DNA of 64,000 nucleotides, taken from positions 1,426,001 to 1,490,000 of the forward strand of contig NC_087083.1 of assembly GCF_026151205.1 (NCBI RefSeq). The letters are read 5' to 3'. The position numbers were made by a program, and so were the translations under genes. This DNA is from Bolinopsis microptera (Eukaryota > Ctenophora > Tentaculata > Lobata > Bolinopsidae). This document shows, in pieces, positions 47,190 to 59,214 of this stretch (positions are counted from its first letter, which is position 1; every line of letters starts with the position of its first letter). The notes beneath the pieces are model-generated. The model was not told the origin of the DNA, ran no database searches, and saw nothing but the letters and a program-made list of their open reading frames with translations.

Positions 47190-47310
47190 CCCACAAACAA
47201 ACAAACAAACAATATTAGTGTTGTAGTAGTACAAACAAACAAACAAACAACATTAGTGTTGTAGTAGTGTTACTTCTAGTGTTACTATTAGTATTAGTGT
47301 TGTAGTAGTC
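47190..47310. repeat. (CAAA)n and ttagtgttgtagtagt repeats
   Basis: Two blocks of acaaacaaacaaacaa, each followed by tattagtgttgtagtagt or a close relative, then interspersed gttactattagt units. Confidence 0.85.
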
Positions 47311-47857
47311 GGAGTCTGAGAACCTGATTTGTAGTTCGATCACAATAAAAATGCAACAATATGAGATAAGGTACGATTGCACTGTGCTTTTTGCACCCTT
47401 CTTGTGCTTAATGCGCTCTTCTTGTGACGGAATAATATTTGAAAAGAGAGATGTAACAGGAGGTAATTTCCTGCTTTTATTATCTGTTAAAACACTCAAA
47501 CAGTTCACATTATTGATACTTCCTTATAACCCACCCTATACCTACATTTAACATATCAGTTAAATTCCCTAATCATGTAGGTGAATACAGTTCTTTACTG
47601 GAAACTAGTGAGGACACTTGCACGTCTACACTTTAAGAAGTTAGCATTTACAACAGAGCTATTATTTACAGTATGCAGTATCCACACTGCGTGTTTGAGT
47701 GTAAGAAACAAAACTGGAGAAGTAGCAGGAAGTAGAAAGTAAGAAGTTTAGTTTAAAATATTATCTCACTTCAGTGGAACGTTGAATTCAGGATCTAAAT
47801 ATTAGAACCAGTAAAATCCAGTACTCGTCAGTTAAGTGGTTTTAAACAAGTTTTATA

Positions 47858-48245
47858 GTTAGGGCAAGAATTGCTGTTTATGGGTCAATCTGTGAACAAA
47901 TTCGTAACAAAGGTTTGTCTACAGGAATGTGTTGTCCATGGTCCCAGGAACCACCAAAAAAAACCGTCCAGCTGAAACTTTTGGGCAAAAATTTTTATAG
48001 TCATTTTTCTCCAGGAACCCATACGCCCCACCCCTAATATTGGTTATTTGGCTCCCGAAGGTCTTGAGATCTCCATAGGGGGTGCAAAATGACCGCAATG
48101 GCCACATTATGGCAGGCGAATGATAGTTTCAGAACGATTGGAGCTTTATTTTTCGAAATAAATGGAATTTTTCGAATTTTTTCTCAATTTTATTGAAATT
48201 TCGAAAAAAATACACCAAATTATTTTTAACGCTTATTTCAAATCT
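47858..48245. repeat. Left terminal inverted repeat
   Basis: Inverse of 51025-51403. Contains ataaacagcaattc-type sequence near the end that differs from the other TIR, so the two ends can be told apart, and a tttcgaaataaatggaattt segment. Confidence 0.85.
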
Positions 48246-48337
48246 ATTTAAAAACTTATCTACAAATAACAAATACAGTTAATCTAAAATGTGTATTCTC
48301 AGTAAGTACCATGACAATTATTAATACACAGTTAATA

Positions 48338-50960
48338 TTAATCAAAATTCGCTTGTTCTTCAGGTTCATCATGTCTAATGTTTGTGCAGTTCATACCATG
48401 GCATCGTCCACAAGCTGGCAAACAATTGAAGCCATATTTCCTACATGAACATCTGAAAGTCAAACAGGCCTGTTCCACATTGACAGAACAGTTACAACAT
48501 ATAAGGTTCAAAATAGACTCTGGTGCAACTGGTTCGTAAGTGCCACCAGGAGCCAATTTCCAGCCGTAGTCAAGGGGATTCAGACTGTCAGCGTTAAGCA
48601 TGACTCAGTTATGGTACTGTAAGTAAGCTCTAAGGATGTGCTCCGTTGCTGAAGCTATTGTTGGAGGTAGCCTATTCGGATTGAGACTCTTTTTCGCTAC
48701 CATCCTATTGTCCCTATTGTATGCTAGGAATCTCAAAGCAGAAAGAGTCTTTTTCCTGTCACCATAAATGTACTGCAAGAAACAGAGGCCTGCCTCAATA
48801 ATCTTTTCTTTTGATTCTCTCACCGAAAGTAATTTTGCCAACTGACCTTGCTCATCAAAGGTGAGAGCTTTCTTTAGCACTTTAACCTTGCTAAAACCAA
48901 ACAGTCCACTGACGCTATCACAACCTGAAATACTATGAATTAGAAGAAGTATCTCCTTTTCTTTATGATCTAGATGACTTGATATTTCTTTGATTGAATA
49001 TTTACCCTTCTTCGTTGTTAGATAAATATCATTGTGATGGTCACTGTTGAAATGATGTACTAGTAATAGACTTGAACTATATCGGTATCCTCTGCCTTCA
49101 ATTCAACATCGCCAAGGAATGACATTTCCAATGTTTTCTTTGCAATTAAAGTATCAGCATCGTTACAAGCTCTGATCACTTCAATACCATTTACAGTAAA
49201 AATGCTTGAGATAAGGTCGTTCAGTTCTTTTTTGTTATTGTTGTTGCTCAGAAATGTTGTTTTGGTGACAGTACAACAGTTGGATTCCTTTACAGCAATA
49301 TTAGCACAGAACGCTTTTACTCTCCTCTTGTGCTCGTGATCTTTAGTAGAAGGCTCATATCCATCAAAAATCACAGTAACTTCCCGATTTTTAGGGATAA
49401 GCTTCAAGTACTCCATTGCTACCTCACCATAATTGTCCCACCCTTTAAATGAGCTTAGTTGGCGAATTAGCCAACCTCCATCAATGACTAGTGGGATCGT
49501 GAAGCTGCAAGATTTAAGTGTAGATTGGTTTATACCAAGAGCAGCCTTATTAGATTTCCTCATCATCTGATATTGATCAAATACGCTCATCGGCACCACA
49601 GTTAACTCGTATGTTAGGCATTCCTCTATTGAAGTCTCTCTATCAGCAACCAAGACTAGACGGTTAAAACACTTCAACGGATCGACTGCAATGCTTTTAT
49701 TATTCACTTTAACCTGCTTTCTTAGTTGTGTCAAGTTCTTTGCTTTACCTTTGATACTTATCTTATCGATGAATGTCAACCCATCTAGCTCACGTTGAAG
49801 GACAGCCCCAACATTCCTCGGGATTCACCTCATCGTTCCCAGGCTGTGATATAAGACCAGTCGAAAAAGATATTAACTTAGTCTTATCTTAGGATTCTGT
49901 AAAGTCGACAGTAACTTTAAACCAAGTTAATAATTTTCCAAATACATCACAGTTTTTCTTGATTGATGACTTGGTAAGATCTGAGTGGATGGCAGCTTTA
50001 GTTGGTACTCCTCGCTTCGATGAATTAGCTAATGAATCTCCAAAAGACTGATTTATTAAAGCCATCTGATTCAAGGTGGCCACCCATAACTTGTGAGCGG
50101 ACTCACGATTACGCATCCTTCCACTTGTTAATCCACCACTAGATTTAGCTGCCCTCATAAGACTTTGCTCTATGGAGAGGTCAGTCCACACTCCGGCCCA
50201 CTCGTGGTCGTTGTAACAAACCGTGTGAAGCCCAGTTACTTTAAAGGTCTTTTAAAGCGCCCCATACTTGACTTTAAGAATAGCATCCTGCTCCAAATAC
50301 AGTCTTAAAGCTTTTGCATACTGTCCCCTCCCAGCTGCTGCGAAGTAGGGCAGCATCAAAGCTACTGCTGATAAATGCATATTGTAGTCGTGCAACCTCT
50401 CTGCTCTTATGAAGTCCTTTACTAGTGTTATCATGTTGTGGTAAGTAACCCATAGAGCTGCTGTTCTACTGTTTGAAAACAGGTTCTTTAGAAGCAGAGT
50501 TATTTTCTCTGATAGATCCTGAATAGATTTAGTCTTAAAGTTAACACCTATATTTTCGTTCACACATTTGTTGATGTAACCTTCCAAGTCTACTAGTTCA
50601 TCGTCGTAAACTTCTTCCTCTATAATGAAACAACAAAGAGCGGCGTCGATCAGAAAGTGGGCTCTCAACGCTTTATAGTAAGATCCTCAATCCGATATAT
50701 GCGTGACGTCTCCAGGATACACGAGTTTGATGAGCTCCTCTAAACCCGAGTCTGCCATTATATAGCCTATGCAGCCAAGACAACTCGTGAGAGTGTGGAA
50801 GCCCCCAACCCTGACCACAATAGGCATCCCAGTTTCCAGTACTATTCGGGTGGCCTTAATCCACAATGGCAAATCGAATGTGATTATCATCGGCTCACTG
50901 TAGGATAACTTAAGATATTCAACCAGAGTAGCATGTACCGTCGAATAGCTGTCTGGGGGT
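48338..50960 (-). pseudogene. Element-borne FEN1/PIN-like nuclease with CXC-like C-terminus (decayed)
   Basis: Stitched with frame changes, ~870 codons. In order: IITFDLPLWIKATRIV and VVRVGGFHTLTSCLGCIGYI (start ~50.9 kb), a helical region, WAGVWTDLSIEQSLMRAAKS (~50.2 kb), then the nuclease core: VIDGGWLIRQ, VIFDGYEPSTKDHEHKRR, ACNDADTLIAKK, AEDTDI (49.78-49.06 kb) and SGCDSVSGLFGFSK (~48.93 kb), which fit the acidic residues and the G-C-D...G-x-G-K helix motif of FEN1/XPG nucleases. The C-terminal Cys-rich tail (CNC, CSCRKYGFNC, CGRCHGMNC; 48.48-48.37 kb) resembles tesmin/TSO1 CXC. Defects: in-frame stops near 50684, 50249 and 48602, and frame changes near 49.8 and 49.05 kb. The order matches a protein family I have seen in animal genomes without an assigned role; I cannot name it. 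Confidence 0.8.
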
Positions 50961-51024
50961 TGGTCAATAATCTGTTGTTTGTTATTTAACCTTGATATTT
51001 GTTAATTGAAGTTATTTCCCGAGT

Positions 51025-51403
51025 AAGATTTGAAATAAGCGTTAAAAATAATTTGGTGTATTTTTTTCGAAATTTCAATAAAATTGAGAAAAATTTCGAA
51101 AAATTCCATTTATTTCGAAAAATAAAGCCCCAATCGTTCTGAAACTATCATTCGCCTGCCATAATGTGGCCATTGCGGTCATTTTGCACCCCCTATGGAG
51201 ATCTCAAGACATTCGGGAGCCGAATAACCAATATTAGGGGTGGGGCGTATGGGTTCCTGGAGAAAAATGACTATAAAAATTTTTGCCCAAAAGTTTCAGC
51301 TGGACGGTTTTTTTTTGTGGTTCCTGGGACTATGGACAACACATTCCAGTAGACAAACCTTTGTTACGAATTTGTTCACAGAAAAATCAACTCTTGCCCT
51401 AAC
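51025..51403. repeat. Right terminal inverted repeat
   Basis: Inverse of 47858-48245, ending TCTTGCCCTAAC before TA. It lies upstream of the nuclease gene and so would carry its promoter. No TATA box can be supported. Confidence 0.85.
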
Positions 51404-51405
51404 TA

Positions 51406-52667
51406 TTATTGGTTTTCAGTAAACTAGTTCTCAGTTTAATGTTTTACTGTAGGTAAAGTAGAATCATATCGGCTAGATGCCAAGTTATATCATAATGTAG
51501 TAATATTATGTAGGATGTAGGATGTAGTAATATGTAGGATGTAGAAGAGAGGTGAAGTCGTTACTTGAAAACATAACAGCTGCATGCTATATAATATGTA
51601 GTCAACTAGTCGCTTGGGAGGTGTTAGCTACGATAAAATAGTGTGGGCTGAAATATTTACTGAGGAGTGTATTGTTTACGTGCTAGTCACATGTGCTCAT
51701 TGGCACTTGCAGTGACAGTTGATTCGAGTGCAAGAAACAGGGTGTACACTGTACATTTTGTGTAATAACTAGTACAATTCACATTACAATTGTAAGGATT
51801 TGTACATTTACTCTCTCTCTAATACACATTACACGCGTGCATCGTTACTAGGATACTATACACTAGTGTTCACCACTCACCGCTCAATTAAATCTAATAA
51901 CTAACGCTATAGTTGTACTACAAATTGTCAATAGCTAATTATAACTTAGTTAATTATGTAAACTAAATTAGTTACTAACTTATTAACTAAACGAAGACCG
52001 TGGTACGTGATAGTTAGATCCCTCTGTGAGTGTGTATGTAGGTCGTGGGAAGAATATTATTGTATGAGATTAAGTATGAGATTAAGTCACCGTCATGAAG
52101 CGGTAAATCAGGTTAAAGAGATCTCTCGTTGAAGAAAAATCTAGAAGAAATCAACGTCCTAGACTTCAGTTCAACAACATGTAGTCTTAAAGGTTAAAGC
52201 AATATTAAGAGTAATGACGGTAATTAGAATTATACGGTATATTATATATTATGATTCCGGGAACTGGGCCGTTACCCTCACAGTTTGTTGAGAATGGGAA
52301 TCTAGTTATATTGTAAAATTACTAGAATGAATAGAATTAGACGAAATTGACTACGATACAGTGGGAAAAAAGCGAAATTCGAGGAGAAATTATTAATCGG
52401 ATAGGTAATAATATTTAAAGAAAACGATCGAAAATTTTACGACGCAAATTATGATAAGAAAAACTAGCAGGAAAAATTTTTCCCGGAAAATATCTGCTTT
52501 TCCCTGAAAATGTAATTTCTTCGAATTTTTATATCACAGTAAAACGTAAACAAAACGAATTCCCAATTTATTATTTTACTCGACATTTTCAATTCCTGTT
52601 GTTTTAATAATAGTCTTGTTAATAAGTTAGTAACTTAGTAACTAAGTTAATAACTAACCTGCAAATA
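51406..52667. other. AT-rich sequence downstream of the element
   Basis: No gene recognised. Short repeats of tgtaggatgtag near 51510-51545 and a ct-rich tract. Confidence 0.35.
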
Positions 52668-52745
52668 ATGATGGAAACTGGAGGAATGCTATCTCAGGAA
52701 CGTGTCGTTACGTATCATCAGTACTGGACTCCCAGCAGCAAGGAG
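52668..52745 (+). CDS. Candidate short exon of an unidentified gene
   Basis: Opens with ATG ATG at 52668 and reads MMETGGMLSQERVVTYHQYW then TPSSKE, ending at GAG|GTTTGA. Alternatively an acceptor atctcag at 52697 makes 52698-52745 an internal exon in the phase left by 45819-45851. Only 16-26 residues; no family. Another small candidate, 53773-53804 (acag acceptor, TCT|GTAAGT donor, MLEIERQHTS), does not join it in phase. Confidence 0.25.
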
Positions 52746-52767
52746 GTTTGAGCCGCATTCTCTGCTA

Positions 52768-52832
52768 ATTGATCGCTAATTGATCGCTAGTCGGCTGGTT
52801 GATCGCTAATTGATCGCTAATTGATCGCTAAT
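52768..52832. repeat. gatcgctaatt short tandem repeat
   Basis: Five or six units of about 11 bp (tgatcgctaat), with one variant (tgatcgctagtcggctggt). Confidence 0.85.
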
Positions 52833-53070
52833 TTATTTGAATACTCTTGGTGTCATATAACTAATCTCTTATTCAACTTAAGTTACTTGATTTGAATACT
52901 CTCGGTGTCATAATTGGTTACTAATTGCTCTTAATAATTGTTCTTTCAAGCACTCAAGCACTGTTTTGGGTTCGTTAATAGCTGAAGTTTCTCTGATTTT
53001 TGTTTATCTGTGTTGGTAGTTTCATCTGAAATTACAAGATGATGGCACACAAAATTGCACTCACTTTGCA

Positions 53071-53204
53071 CTAATCTTGTGCTCGATACACTCACCTTGC
53101 GCTCAATACACTAATCTTGTGCTCGATACACTCACCTTGCGCTCAATACACTAATCTTGTGCTCGATACACTCACCTTGCGCTCAATACACTAATCTTGT
53201 GCTC
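53071..53204. repeat. 40-bp tandem repeat, 3.4 copies
   Basis: The unit starts ctaatcttgtgctcgataca and ends ctcaccttgcgctcaataca. Three identical copies at 53071, 53111 and 53151, then a partial at 53191. Confidence 0.95.
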
Positions 53205-53906
53205 TATATATTTTTTAATCGTTGTCACGTGTCAGTGCTATCTGACTTCTAATACGATATGAGCTATAATGAATCACATGTCTTGCAAAAAAACGAGCTA
53301 ATTAACTAAAAGTTTTGATAAAAGGGTTAAGAAGAGGCCCGGTATATCGAGGTACCCAGTTTGAAGATACCGTTACAATAATGACTTTAATATAGAGGGT
53401 CGACTGTATATCTCTAATTAAAACGTACAAATTCGCTTACTGTCCCGTTTATTCAATCTTAAACCACAAATTTGGTTAGCTGCTAGACACAAATATACTG
53501 TTCAATATCCACAGACATTCGTGAATAACTCTTCCAATAAAACAAGAAATTCTAGAACAAGCCTCCTAATCAAGTAGAGCTTGTAGAATAAATATTTTAA
53601 AACTGTATTAACAACGTGACAGATCACGTGACAGACGCATTCTGTGTTTGACACGTGGTTTGTCACGTACTAAGTTTTAATCTCTCGGATTAACATCTAC
53701 TATTCCTTGCGATTTTTTCTTTATTCGTCGTTTCACCCTGTGGATTTTGTTTTGCAATCTGAAATTTTACAGTCATGTTGGAGATAGAAAGACAACACAC
53801 TTCTGTAAGTGAAATTAGTTTAAGAGAAAAAAAATGATAAAAATAATTTTAGAGATAGAAATGATAAAAATAATTTTAGAGATAAAAATGACTTGGCAGT
53901 TATATC

Positions 53907-53928
53907 GGCTGGGGGGCGGGGGCGGGGG

Positions 53929-53962
<34 letters not shown>
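53907..53962. repeat. Poly(G) tract
   Basis: GC-rich lead (ggctggggggcgggggcggg) followed by an unbroken run of about 31 G. It could form stacked G-quadruplexes; length calls in such runs are unreliable. Confidence 0.85.
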
Positions 53963-53963
<1 letters not shown>

Positions 53964-55000
53964 AGTGAGTACCAATTATAAGGGTCGGCGGACTTTCTTG
54001 AGTGGTATAATAATAATGATTATAATATAATCGTATGATTATAATGTGAACAGTAGCTTAACATGACGTATATATTAATTTGTTAATTGGCTCACAATAT
54101 CTAGACTTTATTCAACATATAAATATTACGGTTGTCTAGGTGATTACATTGTAGTCTGTTAAGTTGGTTAGTTAGTTACTGTTTAGTTAGTTATCTTGAT
54201 AACATTGTGGTTTTCTTGTAATAAATGTTAATGTTAAAACTACTTTAATATTCCGTTATAATTCTCACATTTTTGTTCACATAGCATACCTTACACTCAC
54301 ATTGTTATTGAAGGCTCAGTTTTGGATTTCTTGGTTTTTAGCCTGTAGCACAATTTTGGTCTGGAAGAAGGGAGGAGGGCTCGAGGGGGGCAAAAATTGA
54401 ACGCATTTTAAAAATTACCAAAACTTCATCATTCTCGGTTCATGCCAGTTTTCGTATCCATCAATTAAAGCTTCCAATTAACAATATCATGCAGCTATAA
54501 CGAACCAGCTGTTAGCGTAACAACTGAATATCCATGCAAATTGACACAAATATGTGAAAATATGTCCACTCAATTTCTGTTAAGCAGGAAATAACCGCAC
54601 ATATTAGAAATAGGCTGAGTGCCAACTATTTAAAAATTGGCTGAGTACCAACTATTTAGCTGTTAAAAATAGTGATTCTCTGAAACTGTCGGTAAAGCAT
54701 TCTGCTTGTCTACTGTACGTGTTTGAACTTTGATCAACAATAAATAATTTGTGGTGATTTATTAGAATGAAAAATGTATGCACTGATAATATATTATTGA
54801 ATCTCGATGTTCAGTTTGTGTATTTTCCACTATAATAATTATATGTTGTTTGAACCAATGTGTTCCAATGAAACAACAAGTGTACAATATTAACTGTACA
54901 ATATTAACTGATAATGACGTGTTACATATTATTATGTAATAAAGTTTGTTTGTAGAACCTGTCCCCAATCTCGCTCTGGAAAAATACCCAACTCAAGACT
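53963..55000. other. AT-rich intergenic sequence
   Basis: No gene recognised. A short direct repeat (caagtgtacaatattaactg-like) is near 54880-54910. Confidence 0.35.
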
Positions 55001-55002
55001 GA

Positions 55003-58000
55003 ATATGAATACGGGTGGTACCTGCATATAATATATAGGGTAACATTATTATATCTGAATGTGAATACGGGTGGTACCTGCATATAATATATAGGGTAAC
55101 ATTATTATATCTGAATGTGAATACGGGTGGTACCTGCATATAATATATAGGGTAACATTATTATATCTGAATACGGGTGGTACCTGCATATAATATGTAG
55201 GGTAACATTATTATATCTGAATACGGGTGGTACCTGCATATAATATATAGGGTAACATTATTATATCTGAATACGGGTGGTACCTGCATATAATATGTAG
55301 GGTAACATTATTATATCTGAATACGGGTGGTACCTGCATATAATATGTAGGGTAACATTATTATATCTGAATACGGGTGGTACCTGCATATAATATGTAG
55401 GGTAACATTATTATATCTGAATACGGGTGGTACCTGCATATAATATGTAGGGTAACATTATTATATCTGAATACGGGTGGTACCTGCATATAATATATAG
55501 GGTAACATTATTATATCTGAATGTGAATACGGGTGGTACCTGCATATAATATATAGGGTAACATTATTATATCTGACTTTCTATTATCAGTATTTAACCC
55601 TCCGGTACCTGCATATAATATATAGGGTAACATTATTATATCTGACTTTCTATTATCAGTATTTAACCCTCCGGTACCTGCATATAATATATAGGGTAAC
55701 ATTATTATATCTGACTTTCTATTATCAGTATTTAACCCTCCGGTACCTGCATATAATATATAGGGTAACATTATTATATCTAAATGTGAATACGGGTGGT
55801 ACCTGCATATAATATATAGGGTAACATTATTATATCTGAATACGGGTGGTACCTGCATATAATATATAGGGTAACATTATTATATCTGAATACGGGTGGT
55901 ACCTGCATATAATATATGTAGGGTAACATTATTATATCTGAATACGGGTGGTACCTGCTTATAATATATAGGGTAACATTATTATATCTGAATACGGGTG
56001 GTACCTGCATATAATATATAGGGTAACATTATTATATCTGAATACGGGTGGTACCTGCATATAATATATAGGGTAACATTATTATATCTGAATACGGGTG
56101 GTACCTGCATATATATAGGGTAACATTATTATATCTGACTTTCTATTATTAGTGTTTAACCCTCCGGTACCTGCATATAATATATAGGGTAACATTATTA
56201 TATCTGAATGTGAATACGGGTGGTACCTGCATATAATATATAGGGTAACATTATTATATCTGAATACGGGTGGTACCTGCATATAATATATAGGGTAACA
56301 TTATTATATCTGAATACGGGTGGTACCTGCATATAATATATGTAGGGTAACATTATTATATCTGAATACGGGTGGTACCTGCTTATAATATATAGGGTAA
56401 CATTATTATATCTGAATACGGGTGGTACCTGCATATAATATATAGGGTAACATTATTATATCTGAATACGGGTGGTACCTGCATATAATATATAGGGTAA
56501 CATTATTATATCTGAATACGGGTGGTACCTGCATATAATATATGTAGGGTAACATTATTATATCTGAATACGGGTGGTACCTGCTTATAATATATAGGGT
56601 AACATTATTATATCTGAATACGGGTGGTACCTGCATATAATATATAGGGTAACATTATTATATCTGAATACGGGTGGTACCTGCATATAATATATAGGGT
56701 AACATTATTATATCTGAATACGGGTGGTACCTGCATATAATATATAGGGTAACATTATTATATCTGACTTGCTATTATTAGTGTTTAACCCTCCGGTACC
56801 TGCATATAATATGTAGGGTAACATTATTATATCTGAATACGGGTGGTACCTGCTTATAATATATAGGGTAACATTATTATATCTGAATACGGGTGGTACC
56901 TGCATATAATATATAGGGTAACATTATTATATCTGACTTGCTATTATTAGTGTTTAACCCTCCGGTACCTGCATATAATATGTAGGGTAACATTATTATA
57001 TCTGAATACGGGTGGTACCTGCATATAATATATAGGGTAACATTATTATATCTGAATACGGGTGGTACCTGCTTATAATATATAGGGTAACATTATTATA
57101 TCTGAATACGGGTGGTACCTGCTTATAATATATAGGGTAACATTATTATATCTGAATACGGGTGGTACCTGCATATAATATATAGGGTAACATTATTATA
57201 TCTGAATACGGGTGGTACCTGCATATAATATATAGGGTAACATTATTATATCTGAATACGGGTGGTACCTGCATATAATATATAGGGTAACATTATTATA
57301 TCTGAATACGGGTGGTACCTGCATATAATATATAGGGTAACATTATTATATCTGACTTGCTATTATTAGTGTTTAACCCTCCGGTACCTGCATATAATAT
57401 GTAGGGTAACATTATTATATCTGACTTGCTATTATTAGTGTTTAACCCTCCGGTACCTGCATATAATATGTAGGGTAACATTATTATATCTGAATGTGAA
57501 TACGGGTGGTACCTGCATATAATATGTAGGGTAACATTATTATATCTGAATGTGAATACGGGTGGTACCTGCATATAATATATAGGGTAACATTATTATA
57601 TCTGCTATTATCAGTATTTAACCCTAATACGGGTGGTACCTGCATATAATATATAGGGTAACATTATTATATCTGCTATTATCAGTATTTAACCCTAATA
57701 CGGGGTGGTACCTGCATATAATATATAGGGTAACATTATTATATCTGCTATTATCAGTATTTAACCCTAATACGGGTGGTACCTGCATATAATATATAGG
57801 GTAACATTATTATATCTGCTATTATCAGTATTTAACCCTAATACGGGTGGTACCTGCATATAATATATAGGGTAACATTATTATATCTGCTATTATCAGT
57901 ATTTAACCCTAATACGGGTGGTACCTGCATATAATATATAGGGTAACATTATTATATCTGCTATTATCAGTATTTAACCCTAATACGGGTGGTACCTGCA

Positions 58001-58560
58001 TATAATATGTAGGGTAACATTATTATATCTGCTATTATCAGTATTTAACCCTAATACGGGTGGTACCTGCATATAATATGTAGGGTAACATTATTATATC
58101 TGAATGTGAATACGGGTGGTACCTGCATATATATATAGGGTAACATTATTATATCTGCTATTATCAGTATTTAACCCTAATACGGGTGGTACCTGCATAT
58201 AATATGTAGGGTAACATTATTATATCTGAATGTGAATACGGGTGGTACCTGCATATAATATATAGGGTAACATCATTATATCTGAAAACGGGTGGTACCT
58301 GCATATAATATGTAGGGTAACATTATTATATCTGAATGTGAATACGGGTGGTACCTGCATATAATATATAGGGTAACATTATTATATCTGCTATTATCAG
58401 TATTTAACCCTAATACGGGTGGTACCTGCATATAATATGTAGGGTAACATTATTATATCTGAATGTGAATACGGGTGGTACCTGCATATAATATATAGGG
58501 TAACATTATTATATCTGCTATTATCAGTATTTAACCCTAATACGGGTGTCCGCATATAAT
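55003..58560. repeat. Satellite block, ~50-bp core unit with variant linkers
   Basis: About 60-70 copies of a core that reads ggtacctgcatataatatat plus agggtaacattattatatct. Linkers between cores fall in four types: gaatacggg t (50-bp unit), gaatgtgaatacgggt (56), gactttctattatcagtatt taaccctcc, and a joined form gctattatcagtatttaacc ctaatacgggt. The joined form is confined to about 57600-58540. Small changes (atatata/atatgta, gcatata/gcttata) mark sub-blocks that recur in the same order around 55780-56010, 56198-56434 and 56406-56636, so larger blocks were duplicated. Open frames on the minus strand are repeat artefacts. Every core has a GGTACC site. Confidence 0.95.
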
Positions 58561-59214
58561 ATGTCTTCTGTCACTGTTAAAAATCTGACGTGAGCATTGG
58601 TACATCCAAATCGCTATTCATATAGTTAGGGTGATAGCCAAACTATAAAGGATTTTGGGAACTGGGAAATCGTCATAATCTAAATTGAGTGCGTTTACAC
58701 GTGTTTTTATTGACGATGATATAAATTTGTGCATAGTATACGCTAAGCCAGCGGCCCTCTGAGGGACTTTCTGCGTCGCGGGCCACCGCTTATTATTGCA
58801 GTACACGCGTTACCGTAAGCTAGAGAGTAGGTTCTTTTCGGCGATACAATTTGTTTACCAGTTTGTCACCGCTGATTTAAATCTTAGTCCAACATTGGAG
58901 ACTACAAATTTTTCAGTTAAACTGGTCCTTTAAAGACCATTTATGGCAAAATCCGATAGATAATGGCCTTTTAAACCGGTTTTTTGAAGTGGCCACTCAC
59001 TGTAAAGTCTACTTATACATTTAAATAAAATATATGTTATCACTAATGATAAAATTCATGCAAACAATTGCAAATCAACACTAATATCACCAAGACCCTA
59101 TTTTAAAAAAACAATCAAAATCTGAGTAATTGTTATACAAACCCTTTAAGAATACAAATTTTTTAAGAATAAAATTTGAATTTTGATCTTTATTCCTGGC
59201 CCCTCCTCTAAGAG
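58561..59214. other. Unassigned sequence
   Basis: No gene recognised. AT-rich, with an inverted motif around taaagaccatttatggcaaa near 58930-58990. Confidence 0.3.

Larger units (their letters stand above)
47858..51403 (-). mobile_element. Complete 3.55-kb TIR element encoding a FEN1/PIN-like nuclease
   Basis: Ends GTTAGGGCAAGA (47858) and TCTTGCCCTAAC (51403), flanked on both sides by TA (47856-47857, 51404-51405), consistent with a TA target duplication. Terminal inverted repeats run from 47858 to about 48245 and from about 51025 to 51403 (~380 bp, similar except for small indels) and include tttcgaaa-rich inner hairpins. One gene fills the interior on the minus strand (see 48338-50960). 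Two further copies lie at 1-2121 and 11373-14935 with the same ends and flanking TA. I could see no DDE transposase, integrase, tyrosine recombinase or RT inside. The superfamily is unknown to me; it may be autonomous with an unfamiliar enzyme, or depend on one in trans. Confidence 0.88.

Noticed and set aside
47919-48107. Repeated 62-codon frame in both element ends (also at 51164-51352)
   Set aside because: It is simply the terminal inverted repeat read through; overlapping frames and noisy copies show no conservation of the protein.
53071-53204. Possible CRISPR-like array of 40-bp units
   Set aside because: Units are directly adjacent with no unique spacers; it is an ordinary tandem repeat in a eukaryotic context.
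55511-57574. Minus-strand frames repeating YNNVTLYIICRYHPYS-like units
   Set aside because: Satellite artefact; no start context or unit-independent sequence.
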